Assembly: GCA_949825045.1 (NCBI GenBank)
Contig: OX463814.1
Coordinates: 31,948,383-32,012,382 of the forward strand
Direction of reading: 5' to 3'
DNA: 64,000 nt
From: Argyresthia goedartella
Lineage: Eukaryota > Arthropoda > Insecta > Lepidoptera > Argyresthiidae
Made by a program: the position numbers and the translations under genes. Positions 34,582-46,769 of the stretch are shown piece after piece (positions within the stretch are counted from its first letter, which is position 1; each line of letters opens with the position of its first letter). The notes under the pieces are model-generated. The model ran no database searches and had not been told where the DNA came from. It saw nothing but the letters and a program-made list of their open reading frames with translations.

Positions 34582-37500
34582 GCAAGTAGATGTCGACTGG
34601 GTCCCGCTCGGTGTAGAGGTAGCATCCCTCGGCGCTGGAGTTCAGTCGGTACACGCCAAACTCTCCGACTTCGGGCCTCAGCTGGCAGATCACACCGCTG
34701 CAGACAAACAAATACTTCAAAACGGGGAACAGTTGCTCACGAGCCCCGCAGGAAATACTTGAACCCCACCATCGTTTCCCCCAGGTAGTGACCAATCAAG
34801 CCAATGATATGCTTAGGACGATAATTCCCAGATCAAATTGTGATCTTTCATATACTTACAACTAACACTGACAAAATTAACCTCAAATGAAGTTAGGCAT
34901 GCCATCAATTAGGAAAAGAAAAAAGAAGACACACTTCAGAGTCTTACCGCCATACCCATATTCGTTTAATTATTTATTAGGGATTACTTAGTTTACGTTG
35001 TACATCCAATGGAACTATTAATATGCTTCATTCAATAAATCTAGAGTACCGCGTTCAGACTTATAATTGTCACCGTAAGATAGTCAAAACTGTTAGTTGG
35101 TAAACTAACGCGTTTGTTGATCAACTATCGACAGATAGTAAAACAGACCGACAGGGTTTAGAATTTACGTTTATTTTGTTCTTACATGTCAACCTAACAC
35201 AAATACCTACTATTCGCGGGCTTCGCTGCGCTCGCCCCCTCTAGTCTTCACCTAAGCTACCGCAGGCAGTGTTTGCCCTGGTATTTCATTTGCAATTCAA
35301 ATTTAAACCAGTTTACTATTTAACAGTTTTAACCGTTTTAACCGTTATCATATCAACTAACGCGTCATATAGTAAGCAGTACGCTACAGTTTAATATCTG
35401 TCGATAGTTGATCGACTAACAAGAAAAAGAACGTTAGTTTATAAATATATTATTGATTCTATAAGCAACAAGAACGTAATGGTACTCTTGGTAATATTCT
35501 AGGGTATTCTACTAAATTACTACTCAAAGGATCATGTAAAGTGCGAAGAGTATAATTATACGATGTTATTTTATTAATACTTAGGAGATCATTCTGCCTC
35601 TGCCACCCTGTGTGGGAAACATAGTGACGATATGTTATTTTGTAACTTAGGAGTCCTCAAACAGACCAAGGATTAGATAATTTCCGAAATTCAGCATGCA
35701 TTTCCATGCATATCTTCAAATCAGATTTTGCTGCCCAATGGCAGGTCAATAGTGCAAGACGTAGACAGAACAATGGGATAAGGGTGGGCGAATCAGTTGA
35801 CGACGATACGAAAACACCCATTCCTAACGAAGGCTTTAGCAAATTCCAATTGATGCTTCATCGATATTTTGTTGCACGATTGAATACATAATGAAGTTTT
35901 TGTGAAATCAGTATTCATAAAAGAGTTCGTGTGCAATGTAAATGCAATGCAATGTAAAAATCTCGTTTACATTGGTTTATTGAATTTTGGAAATTTGAAC
36001 TTTGAAAGCAGAGATTCATAATTCATAATTCTTTATTGCACACAAATATTTAAAAAAGTAAAGCTTATCTAAAAAAAAAGAGATTTCTTCCAGCAAGCCC
36101 AAGGCATTATAGGAATTAGTATCATAAAAGGGTAGGCAGGTCACAATAAATACTATAAATAAAATGCCTAGGAATAAATTAAATACTTATAAAAGCCAGA
36201 TAGGAAATTACCGATATATACTACATAAATTTTACATATTATAATATAAATACAATAACTTTTACGAAAGAGAGAGGTAGTGCTCTTTAATATGTTTCTT
36301 AAAAGAGAAAAGGGTGGGACTGTCTCTTATAGTGCAAGGAAGTGCGTTCCAGAGTCGGACAGAGATTTGATGCTAGGCAATCGTTCACTGTGTACTTTCC
36401 CTTCGAACCTGTTTTTGTGTCGTCTATTCAACAACATCGCATTGTTTTGGCTATTGCAACCCTACTTAGCATAATGCGATGTTGTTGAATAAACGACACA
36501 AAAACGGGTTCGAAGGGAAAGTACACAGTGAACGATTGCCTAGCATCAAATCTCTGTCCGACTCTGGAACGCACTTCCTTGCACTATAAGAGACAGTCCC
36601 ACCCTTTTCTCTTTTAAGAAACATATTAAAGAGCACTACCTCTCTCTTTCGTAAAAGTTATTGTATTTATATTATAATATGTAAAATTTATGTAGTATAT
36701 ATCGGTAATTTCCTATCTGGCTTTTATAAGTATTTAATTTATTCCTAGGCATTTTATTTATAGTATTTATAGTATGCATTTTCTTTTACTGTTACTTTTT
36801 TAAATATTTGTGTGCAATAAAGAATTATGAATTATGAATCTCTGCTTTCAAAGTTCAAATGTTCAATATTCAATAAACAAATGTAAACGAGATATTGTAA
36901 TATATATGACAGTAGTATAGTAATCGTCCACGTAATCAGCCCCTAGCCAACTTCGGCAACTGTGTAGTGGACCCATAACAATATAACTTGGTCGATTAAG
37001 CCAGCACTGCCCCGGGACTGTCATGAATCACTGGCTATGTGCGGTAGCAAATCTGTGCTTCTGCTTACCCTTGTTATCTTTATTTCATCCAAGTTCTACT
37101 TATCTCCAAGTTAATTCATTGCCACCTGCTATGTCTGCCTTTTGCTCCCGCTTGGTGGAGCCAGTGTTGTTGGAGGCAAAGAGTTTCGTTCAACTGAGGT
37201 TAGGGTCAGAGAGAGACACGTCACCTGATCTTTCAAATACACATGACTCTGGCAAAATTAACCTCAAATGAGGTTAGCATTAGTCACGTTATAAGAAGAA
37301 GTAAATATAATTATAAAGAAATTATATTTACTTTTACTTATCATAATTATTATGACCACGGTAGTGATTTACCCTCATTATCATTAACCCTCTTTACTGC
37401 GTCCAAAAACCACATGTTACGAACAGCATAATGATAAACTTCTTGGTAAAAACTAATTTCTTATCTGAATATTTTTCAAATTCTGAGATTCATATTTCGA

Positions 37501-40500
37501 ACGCCGACGCCCGCCTGCGTGCCCCCCCTAATTTGTCTGTGAAGTTGGTACTACTGAACAAGCTAAACAACTGCAGAGCAATGATCAATGCCGGTTGAAC
37601 ATGCGGTTCCCGAACACTTCAAAGAGAGCTTATGATATGTGTGTAGATAAACTAGTGTATGTAACTGTACATAATTAGGCATTAGAGTTTTAAATTAAAC
37701 CCACTCTTGAGTATTAATGCCCTCCATTATGTAGCAGTCACATAAACTACTATTTTTCTCTTTGATTATGGCTTGAACCACAAGTGCGATTGTGATTGAT
37801 GTTCACCTGAAACTTAAAATCAATTTATTTGTGGACTAAACATGTTTGTAGAGTTCAAATAGTGTTAGAGTAGAACATATATTGCTGTGTTCTACATATA
37901 TATTAAGCTTATTTGATACAAACACTATGTCTCTGTCAGAGCTTCAGAGAGAGGTCCATAGAAAACATAGATGGTTCACATCGGTTCAAGCTTTGGTGGG
38001 AAGTCGAACGCTTTGGGTCGAAGTCTACAACTACGCCAGCGCCATCTGCCGATTCATCCAATTCCCATTTCATCTAATTTCCAAATCACTCAAGTCCCAC
38101 TTCATTCAAATTTTGAATTCACCATTCAGATGTGGTGGCAGAAGCACAGCATAGCATTATGTAAGTCACAATATCCTGTGTTTTTCGAGATGGGATGGCT
38201 GGGGCATATCTTTATGAATGTTTTGACAGGTATCCCTTATTTTGAAAGGTGGTATAGGAAATGGCATGACGACGGTAACATCGTTTATCTCCGTATCATA
38301 TTATCATCATCAAAAGTATCATATTATGCCAGAGGTATTGAAGGTATAGGTACAAGCCTGTGTTCATAGCTCCTACGATGGGTTAGCTCCGTGTCAAGCG
38401 AAAAGGAGTGATGGACCGAATCATTATAGAAACGTACCACCTGCCATTGGAAGGAAATACTTCATTGTTGACGTTCGCTATATCAATAATGACCATATTC
38501 CTTCACATGTCGGAAGTCTCAGGTTGGGGAGGCAGTTGCTCATGTCCGAACTAAATACTTGGATTCCACAGCCCTTCACGTCCTTCCTGGGTAGTGCTAA
38601 CGAGCAACAAATTGTTAATATCCAGAGATTCTCGATAGAGCGATCGATCTTTGACACTTGACAATGGCAAAATCAATCTCAAAAAAGGTAGTACGCCATT
38701 AATAAATTTTTAAGTAAAAGGTTCGTTTACTTTCCGTTTCTACCACACTGAAAGGGAAAAGCGTATCGGTATGCTTATATATTGGATGGCGCCAAATTTC
38801 TTTGGCTCGGAATGAAATATTAGCTCTCTCTCTCTCACTCCACTTTACCTTATTTGTGGCAGCTCACCTTCTCATTCGCACCTTTCGTTCAAAGACAAAG
38901 ATATTGGGCGCGGTCTGCAGAGGATGATAGGACTCACGTGGTATTCCTAGCACTGATGTACTGTTCTGTGACTTCAGAGTAGACCCTCCAGGTGGCGCGG
39001 CGGGCGGTGCTCGTCACCCACGACTCTTGGACGCCGGCTTGCAGTGACTTCTGTAGCTCGAAGGGACACTGGAAATCAGGCATTCGGGTAAAGTTACTGT
39101 ACAAAAACAAAGATAAAATCATAAATTAAAAAATTAAAACACCCCCCAAGACCTTAATAGTCAAAAATTTGGCCACTTGTTTCCTTGTTATACTGATAAC
39201 TTCCGAACTTCTGAACCGATCTTAATAAAACTTAGCTTAAAACCATCGCAGGGAAGTCTACTATCGATAAAACATCGCATTAAAATCTGTCTTTCCGTTT
39301 GAGAGCTATAGTGCCACGGAAGCACACACACACAGACAGGCAATGAGGCTCTTCAAACTTATATAACAACACTCTTTATCGTCGGGGTTTTCCTATACGG
39401 GGGGTCCCAGAGGCATATTGTGCCCACGTTTAAAGTGCCCAAGTTTAGCCACTTAGTCAATGCTTAGAAATGAAAATATTATAATTTAATATTTACATCT
39501 GATGTGATTTTGATTTAAAAATTTCCAATCCAACTTGTTATACTTATAACGTGACCGAATGTACTTTGATTTCTTCCATCACCGTTAACTTTTCTATGGA
39601 ATCCCATGTACGTACCAAAGTCCAAAATCCATTTTTAAGAAGTTATCTATCGTACAAGTAATGAGTTTCGGAAGCTCTGCTTTCAGACCATTGGGGCATT
39701 CATTAGTTTACTATTATCTCCTAACTATTCTCGGAAATTGATAGTGAGATAGCGCATTCTTCTGTACTGATGCTTTCCCTCAAAGATTTATTGATACATC
39801 CGTCGGCATGACGTCGACGAACTGGGTGTCTGCCTGCATCATGCAAGATGCCTACTATAATACAAGATATGACAGAAAGGTGCTGTCATATTTTGAGGGA
39901 TAGCTGGGTCTTCATTCTGAACTTTCACTATGAAAAAGATTTTATAGACGAACCGTGCTTAATTTAGCTGTGACAACTAAAATCAATAACGAAACCCGGA
40001 AATTCCAGAAATGCTTACATTTCCCGCACGTCCAGGGAAACCCGTGGCGGATCGATTGGGTACTGGTTTAGGTTTCGTCAAGTAACTAGTGCGGAAAATC
40101 CCGACGGTTTGTTGCAGTAGTCAGGGAATTAGAATTTCCTACGTATACATATTCCAACAATAATTTTTATGCTTTCACGCCACATTATACACATAAAAAC
40201 TGAATATTTTCAATACATATATAGGTAAGATTGTAGGAGAAGCCTGGCGTGCTGCGTGCCCGGGCTGAGGAGCTGTGCAGAACTTGCTCGCCTGCGTGTA
40301 ACCTTCCAGCCAGCTTCTGGTGCTTGGGTACATGCTCTGCCGCATCCGAAGTTGGGCACATTTTTGGGCGACCACTCCCTGCGCGGCTGTGGCGCTTCGG
40401 TTAGTTTGCGACATCTGCGAACCACATCGCGAAGCCGTAGACTGCAATGGAACCTATATATTGCCGCTACATCAACAAATAACTAACTACCCGCAATCCC

Positions 40501-43500
40501 CACACTAGAGACGTCTTTTTTGCGTTTTTTCTTGCACGATGGTACGGAACCCTTCGTGAATGAGTCCGACTCGCACTTGACCGATTTTCTTTTATCATCT
40601 TGGCCCCTTGTTCGAACTAGTTAGATATTCTAACTTTTCCAGTCTAAACTATTTAAATATATGTTGTTTATTGTATTCGGTCAGGTGTATTCTTTCGATA
40701 AATAAAGTAACTAAGTAATTCAGATAACCTACAACGCGTAATAATGCTAACCAGGTTTCAAACTTTCAAACCACAAATACTCTGAAGAAAGTAAGGGAGA
40801 GCTACTTTTCGTCGAAGTATTACATTTTCTATGACTTCAACACAATTGCATTCCAACAATTTTATTGCTAGTGCGAACAATAGACGCAAAAAGAAATTAA
40901 TCGGTGAAAAAGTGAATTGAATATGGGGAACAGCAGGACGGAAGACTTGCTTCACACTACGTATATGTGTTTCAGCGATATGCTCGCAAAAAATATGAGT
41001 GATTAATTACTATCGGCAAAGACGCACACGCAGCATTGTTTTAAATTGTGTCTTACTAGTTTTACAAACGTGTCACCAAAGTACTGTTTGGAAATACTTA
41101 TTTCCCAACAATGAATATACATCTGTAGATTCGACTGTACACCATCTCTGTTCTGTTAAATTGAATGATTTTGTACCCCAGCTGTAATTATTCGGCTGTA
41201 CTCTGGTCCAAATATTAATATTAAACCAAAATACTGGAGCAACATTGTACTAGTTGTTTGTAATAGCAGCACGCGCGTCTGTACTATTAATACAGTGCAC
41301 AGTTACATGCTGTGCGGTTAATCGATGTTAAATATGCATTTGTGTAATGATAGGCTTAATGTCACGGCAACAACTTTTTTGCACACTGTGCAGGAAGTTT
41401 ATGTCCGTATTTACATGCAAAATAGATGAAAAATCCCTACTCGTATTGTATGCTATCAATGCCACCTAATGATATGAATAAGATGGCGCTGGTGTAGTTA
41501 ACAATACTTTGGACACTATTTACAAACCTTGATCTAGCCCCAAACTATTAGGATTCCCTGTATCTTGGGTACTAGACAACGATACACATACTTATATAGA
41601 TAAATATCATACTTAGATAGATAAACAACCATGACTAGCGTACAAACATCCATTCTCATCGAACAAAATATTTGCCCCCACCGGGACTCGTACCCGGGCC
41701 CCTTGGCTTTGTAGGCAGGGTCACTGCCGACTCGGCCTTTCGGGTCGTCACAGTTGGAGGCAGTCTATCTGTCAAAGTCGTCAAATTCCATTCTGTTTTC
41801 TTCTTATAATATATCGTGTGCTAACCTCATTTCAGGTTAATTTTACCAGTGGCAAGTGCATTTGAAAGATCACGTGACGTGTCTTTGAAGCTAACCTCAG
41901 GTGAACGAAACTCTTTGCCTCCAACTACGCCAGTTGGATTAAAGGCGGACATACATAGAGCCATTAGGATGTAAAGTGGTCCGATCTATGACTCTAGTTA
42001 GTTTAAAGCCATTATATCACCGTAAGATTGTCAAAACCGTTTATAATGTAACTTTTTTTTCTCGTTAGTTTACAAACTATCGATAAATTATAAACACTAC
42101 CGTACTGCTTACGATATTTATAGTTACGAAGCGTTAGTTTATAATAAAACCGTTAAATTGTGAACTGGTTTAAACTTGAATTGCAAAGGAAATACCAGGG
42201 CAAACACTGCGGCTGCTTAGGTGAAGACTAGAGCCCCCAAATAATCTTCGTGTTAGGTTGACATGTAAGAACAAAAGAAACGTAAATCCTGTCGGTCTGG
42301 TTTACAATTTGTCGATAGTTTACAAACTAACGGTTTTGACAACCTTACGGTGACATATACATAGAGCTCTTAAAGTAGCATGGCTATTATGAAATTTCGA
42401 TGATTGAATGGAAAAGAACATGTCACGTTTGATATCTTTGCCTGTTGTTTTCCTGTGTTTATTTTTCGTATCTAGATGATTGATTGATCAATATAAGAAT
42501 ATTTTCTTTGTATTTTATTGCGTGTAAATAGTTATACTGTATGTTCGCCAAACCTCTATTTTATTCCACAATCAATGTCAGATGTTCGACAATAGTAAGG
42601 TAATCATGTTACTAAGATAATAAGATGCGTTTAGTGGGAAAATCACATGTTCTGCAAGAAACTCTGCATATGAACCAATCCACGAATTATCAACTGAAGT
42701 AGCCCAGTGCCATGATAGTATTGTTTAACATTTCGTATCGCTCTGCGTATACATAGACAACTCCTATTGAGCTGTTTAGCCTTGGCAATATTTGATTTGA
42801 ATCGCAATCCTTTGTAATTACTTAGAGTCATATAAGAAACCATTCATACGAAATCACTCACTATCTACCTGATCCTTAGTGATTCATTCAGTATACCCTC
42901 ATTCAGGGACCCCACATAGATAAATTGGCTGGTAAATTAAGTTCTGCGGCTTACGCTGTTAGGAACATCAGACAAAGCACGGATGTGGCTACATCTAGGC
43001 TAGTATATTTTAGTTACTTTCATAGTGTGATGTCCTATGGTATCTTGTTGTGGGGGAAAGCAGCGGATATTCAAACTATTTTTATTTTACAGAAAAGAGC
43101 TATTCGAGCAATTTATAATTTAAAACGAACAGACTCCTTAAGAGAGCTTTTTAAAGAAATTGACATACTAACAGTAGCTAGTCAATTTATTTTCGAAAAT
43201 ATAATGTATGTACGCAAGAACCTTACAACATTTTCCAAACTTAGCAACTGCTGTAATGTTAACCTAAGAAATAATCACAGACTATGTGCGCCCCGTTTTA
43301 GACTCGCGAAGGTTAGCAATTCTTTCAAGGGTCAGTGCATTCTCTACTACAATAAGATACCTCTGGAGATTTTGAAATTGCCATTTGAGCAATTTAAAAA
43401 GCATGTTAAAGCGACTTTGTCGAAAAACGGATATTACAATGTTCAAGATTACTTAAATGACAGGACTGTATGGGGTTAATCTGGCTCAACACAGACCTTG

Positions 43501-44859
43501 CTGTTAATAATTTTGTAATTATTTATTCCTGCTTATTAATCATAACAATTAAATTTTTCATATTTGTATTAGTTAAGCATAACCTATTTTTAAAAGAGAT
43601 CTAAAAATAAATCTGTGGGAGTTTCTACGCCCTCTTCTCCCACAGTGGTCCAATGTAGAGAAGAGGCAAAAAATGACGTTTGCTAAGTATATGTAAATAT
43701 CTACAGAAAAAAAAAATAAAAAAAAAAAAAAACGTCTCTGGGACTGGGTACGGCGGTAAGGTACCAATCAGGTAGTGTGTAGATACCGATCACTAGTGGC
43801 CCTGTGAGACACAAGAATTTTGCGTTTTTTTTCATGATTTTCTAATCCCTCACCCTTGAAGTTTATCGGATGAACAAGTAAAAATATTATAAAAACCAAT
43901 AGAAACAATGAACCAGGCCGCATTTGCTTTTAATACCGCATACAAACTTAAGCTCCTGGCTACGTACGGAAATTAGCCGCACCAATAACTTTGTAAACTA
44001 TATTTGCGATCTAAAATACAACCTATTGAATTTTCACTAAAATACACACGACATTCGTATTTCAGCTGATACTCTTATCACTAAATGTTCTCTCGCTACG
44101 CTCCATTTTCGCTTCAACTAAGTTCCAACCTAAACTATAACCCTATTGAAATTTGGCAAAACCTAACTGTAGCCAAATTTGGCTTTTCAGTCGCAAGCTC
44201 GTTCATAAACGTTGCATGCAAATTTTTTTCGCTTTATGTTTTTCACTTATTAAATAAAACCGCGTCTCCGGCAATAAAAAAACGCTAAAAGGGTTCACCC
44301 CCCCCCCCATATAATAAAAATCTTGTGAACATTGAGGATAAAATGATAACTTAAGTAAGGTATATTAACATACTTAACATTCACCTCAATAGATAGGTAA
44401 CAAACTGCTTCTTAGCCGCTTATCTCGTGCAAAATTACGACCTAATAACGCATATCAAGGCAAGCAACTAAAACTCAGTTATAAAAATATAATTAATATA
44501 CACTTAAAATACATTAACTGTGGTTTTTAATCTATTTACCTTGGAATTGTATACTAACAGTATCGTTGAATTGACTCATTAGGAACATCTACACACTCCA
44601 AACTTTTGCCACCCCATCTGACAAAGCATACAGCAACCAACAAAGTATGGAAACTACTTACGCGAAAGCAGTCATCAGACACACTGTAGACGCCCACATT
44701 CTTCTCAGACAGACCTAGGACATATGCCTGATCCATCTTCAGCTCAGTCATGTTCAGACCCTCATAGTCTTCCACTCCTGGCTCCTCCATCCAGGACCTG
44801 ATCATCTCCCCATACCACTCCCACGTCTCATTCGAAACCGACACCATCGATTCGTTCAT
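34582..44859 (-). CDS. HGSNAT: HGSNAT-like N-acetyltransferase, N-terminal exons
   Basis: Three minus-strand exons join in frame. Exon 1 is 44,859-44,662 (ATG after an in-frame TGA, 66 codons, donor GTAAGT). Exon 2 is 39,068-38,938 (acceptor CAG, donor GTGAGT). Exon 3 is 34,697-34,582 (acceptor CAG, donor GTAAGT). The text LKMDQAYVLGL, DDCFR|CPFELQ, VGEFGVYRLN and ERDPVDIYL follows the luminal domain of heparan-alpha-glucosaminide N-acetyltransferase, including its Cys-rich pattern. That lysosomal multi-pass enzyme transfers acetyl from cytosolic acetyl-CoA to heparan sulfate glucosamine. NET, NMT and NTT sequons are visible. The multi-pass membrane part should follow at lower coordinates but is not seen, so either the next intron contains the whole esterase cluster or the gene is truncated. 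Confidence 0.8.
35074..35447 (-). mobile_element. MITE family C, copy 1
   Basis: It starts TCACCGTAAGATAGTCAAAA and contains the shared core (35,187-35,287, reverse orientation). Compared with 42,016-42,356 it lacks about 30 bp at one end. It lies in HGSNAT intron 2. Confidence 0.7.
35960..36893. repeat. Long inverted repeat (0.93 kb hairpin locus)
   Basis: The left arm 35,960-36,443 and right arm 36,471-36,893 are near-perfect reverse complements around a 27 nt loop (36,444-36,470). The loop-proximal ends are CAACAACATCGCATT and AATGCGATGTTGTTG. The left arm carries about 60-70 extra bases near 36,055-36,135. The arms contain what looks like a LINE 3' end (TTGTGTGCAATAAAGAATTA) plus flanking DNA on both sides, so the whole locus was duplicated in inverted orientation. 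It lies in HGSNAT intron 2. Confidence 0.93.
37157..37285 (+). repeat. Dispersed repeat D, copy 1
   Basis: GGAGGCAAAGAGTTTCGTTC ... GACACGTCACCTGATCTTTC ... GGCAAAATTAACCTCAAATG. The reverse copy is at 41,818-41,935. Shorter pieces are near 34,870 and 38,665. Confidence 0.65.
37290..38930. other. HGSNAT intron 2, no supported gene
   Basis: Two overlapping + strand frames at 37,882-38,369 lack splice context and recognisable motifs. The stretch 38,380-38,640 (+) reads as peptide-like text with stops; it may be transposon-derived, but I cannot assign it. Confidence 0.5.
39170..39390 (+). repeat. Dispersed repeat E, copy 1
   Basis: CGCATTAAAATC ... GAGAGCTATAGTGCCACGGA ... CACACACACAGACAGG ... 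CGTCGGGG. A second copy is at 56,105-56,225. It is in HGSNAT intron 1 and is probably the end of an abundant retroelement. Confidence 0.6.
40230..40480 (+). mobile_element. Retroelement-derived ORF remnant
   Basis: Two overlapping frames read ASGAWVHALPHPKLGTFLGD and then, one frame over, VALRLVCDICEPH. This S/GAW..ALP....GTFL......VALRL...C.PH pattern is one I associate with ORFs of abundant animal retroelements. The class is uncertain. A frameshift sits between the two halves. Confidence 0.5.
41501..41750 (-). mobile_element. tRNA-derived SINE family 2, near full length
   Basis: On the minus strand a tRNA-like head (about 41,750-41,665; B box GGGTACGAGTCCCGGTGGGG) is followed by the body. 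That includes GTTTATCTATCTAAGTATGA, AGATACAGGGAATCCTAA and the 3' end GTAAATAGTGTCCAAAGTAT. It lies in HGSNAT intron 1. Confidence 0.8.
41818..41935 (-). repeat. Dispersed repeat D, copy 2
   Basis: Reverse complement of 37,157-37,285, including GGCAAAGAGTTTCGTTCACC on the minus strand. Confidence 0.65.
42016..42356. mobile_element. MITE family C, copy 2 (complete)
   Basis: The left end TCACCGTAAGATTGTCAAAA and right end TTTTGACAACCTTACGGTGA are inverted repeats of about 25 bp. ATAT-type bases flank both ends. The core 42,189-42,266 (CAGGGCAAACACTGCGG and on) is shared with three other elements. Confidence 0.8.
42900..43740 (+). mobile_element. LINE 3' fragment
   Basis: A frame at 42,925-43,479 encodes the C-terminal part of a LINE reverse transcriptase polyprotein (SYFHSVMSYGILLWGKAADI, QKRAIRAIYNL, ELFKEIDILTVASQFIFENI). 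It ends at 43,479, and a 3' UTR and an A-rich tail at 43,710-43,732 follow. The coding part is intact but 5' truncated. It is the same family as the decayed copy at 5,973-7,600. It lies in HGSNAT intron 1. Confidence 0.85.
43745..44550. other. HGSNAT intron 1, no supported feature
   Basis: AT-rich, with a poly-C tract near 44,300. No motif is recognised. Confidence 0.55.
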
Positions 44860-45209
44860 TGTTCAAAACTTTTTGTCACAAACTTTTTTCTGGAGATATT
44901 TTTATCGCGCCATAATTTATTTTTAAAAGTGTTTACGGACAGTGCAGTGCGCCGAGCGACCGGTCCGGCAACTGTTGTGGAACTAAGCAGATTTGGACCG
45001 CAACCTCAGCCCCCACCTATTGGGACCACTCCAAGACTAGACCCAGACACATGCTGTTGCATCTGGCACTTTCACATAGCAGTGAAGTTCTTTAGCGTGA
45101 ATTTTCCCGCAAAAAAAGTTTGTGGGATGATAATATTGATATTGATATTGAACAGGTATCGATAAACAAAATTGGTCCATTATTTATGTCGTCGCCATAT
45201 CATAGAATA

Positions 45210-45475
45210 TGAAATTTCATGAAATGGCCAACCATGGTTTAATTGTAACTTTCATTGAACGAAGAAATATTTTAGGGCAAAACACTGCGGTAACTTAGGT
45301 GAGCCCCCGAACAGCCTTCGTGTTAGTTCGACATTATAACACGAAAATACCACGTACATACGAAGACATGTTTTCATTAAATTCGATTCTTGCTGACCAT
45401 TTCATAAAACGGTTGGCCATTTCATGAAATGATCAATCCATGGTTGGCTTCGTGAAGCCAACCATGGATTTTCAT
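45210..45475. mobile_element. Inverted-repeat element with shared core
   Basis: ATTTCATGAAATGGCCAACC near 45,210 and GGCCATTTCATGAAATGATC near 45,415 form inverted ends. The core 45,276-45,333 is shared with MITE family C. A perfect hairpin (ATCCATGGTTGGCTT / AAGCCAACCATGGAT) lies at 45,436-45,470. Confidence 0.65.
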
Positions 45476-45689
45476 GGATCGCCTTTTTATGAAGTTATCA
45501 ATATAGAATTGATAACGTTATGTTATATATAACGTAACGATAAAGTTATGGCTACGACATTAATATGCCCAGTATTTTCGGCTATTGAGCTGAACATTGG
45601 TTCCTGAATACTCCATTGTGTAGCTGTTACTAACCAGCTTCACATTATTTTCGATAGCAGCATAGAATTAAACTAACTAAACCTTGCTT

Positions 45690-45775
45690 TAGAGAAGACA
45701 ACATAACATAACATAACATAGCGTCACGCCTTTTCCGATACGGGGAGGCAGAGGCATAATTGTGCCCATTTGAAG
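45690..45775 (+). repeat. Dispersed 'AACATAGCGTCACGCC' repeat
   Basis: ACATAACATAGCGTCACGCC followed by CGATACGGGGAGGCAGAGGC. Diverged relatives occur near 16,020, 18,260 and 39,390. Confidence 0.5.
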
Positions 45776-45892
45776 ACAAGTATGGATTTAAAAGAGTGCA
45801 AACAAACATGACAGTCGCCGAGTCCGCAATAAAACTAAACTAATGAAAAATATTTTGAAAATGAATTTGTTATCATCAGTTTTGACGCTTTG

Positions 45893-46070
45893 GGAATTTT
45901 GTCAAGATGGCACTCGCAAGCTTACGCCGATGACGTACTACTAATCTGCCAAGCAAATACTGTCGATGAACTAGAAGCCAACACCAATCTGGTCATCAGG
46001 GAGGTCGTCGAGGGGGGGCCGGGGCGTGAAGCTGGACTTCGGAAAGGACAAAACACAAGTAGTGGCTCAT
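45893..46070 (+). mobile_element. Reverse transcriptase fragment
   Basis: AYADDVLLICQANTVDELEA contains the YADD active site and downstream helix. A frame change at a G-run (46,010-46,022) precedes GVKLDFGKDKTQVVAHT. This is a small relic of a LINE (R1/Jockey-like text). Confidence 0.7.
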
Positions 46071-46264
46071 ACATTTATTTGTTTATATTATTATATGACT
46101 GTAGGTAATTATGACTTTAGAAATATATTGTACTATGTATAAATAATACACCTTAGTAGTAAATGGAACATTGGGCTATACCAAAACTAAAATTTCTTTC
46201 ATTTTTGTAAATTTTGCCTCTTCCTTACATTGGACCACTGTGGGAGAAGAAGAAATATCTAAGT

Positions 46265-46470
46265 GGCGTACCAGGGTATAACAGTATTGATTGCTTGCGA
46301 AATCCGGTCTGCCAAGCTATTCCCTTCGTCTCGCTGGAATTTGAATAGGACAGAGACATCGTCAGCAAACATTATAACCTTATCATCGATTGGGTTTGGA
46401 AGATGATTGACATACAGTAGGAAGAGAATGGGCCCCAGTATGCCACCTTGTGGGACGCCCTTGTGTATTG
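46265..46470 (-). mobile_element. Reverse transcriptase fragment, opposite strand
   Basis: The minus strand reads GVPQGGILGPILFLLYVNHL and then VIMFADDVSVLFKFQ, covering RT palm motifs with an FADD active site. It is a different LINE family from the fragment at 45,893. Confidence 0.75.
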
Positions 46471-46563
46471 TAGTGGTTTTGGATTCTTATATAAGAGGTC
46501 TTGTTTGGTTTAATAATAGCAGGAGGACACTCTGTCCTTTTTCTTTAAGGTATAATGCAAACC

Positions 46564-46623
46564 ACAACCCCCCTGTTACATATCTATCCATCATTATGGA
46601 TAGATATGTATCAGGGGGGTTGT
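46564..46623. repeat. Hairpin with 28 bp arms
   Basis: ACAACCCCCCTGTTACATAT... is mirrored by ...ATATGTATCAGGGGGGTTGT around a 4 nt loop (CATT, 46,592-46,595), with one mismatch. It interrupts LINE-derived DNA. Confidence 0.9.
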
Positions 46624-46769
46624 TGTCCATTGATAATAGTATACCATGATTCACAGGATCAAATCATTTCCATAGATCTCAGAAGATCAGACAATATTTT
46701 TTTTACCATTCAGAGCTTCCGCAATGAAATCCGTCATGTCAAGTCTGCATTCGCATCCCGACCGGGGAG

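Noticed and set aside
34534..34788. + strand frame of 84 residues
   Set aside because: It is the antisense shadow of HGSNAT exon 3, whose splice sites are on the minus strand.
35657..35891. Overlapping 61-residue frames on both strands
   Set aside because: No motif or splice context within the HGSNAT intron.
37882..38369. Possible new gene of 90-132 residues
   Set aside because: No signal, domain, splice context or homologue-like motif; two overlapping frames are equally open.
39069..39096. Longer HGSNAT exon 2 starting at another CAG (39,096)
   Set aside because: That acceptor would put a TAA in frame after exon 1; the acceptor at 39,069 joins in phase and aligns the Cys motif.
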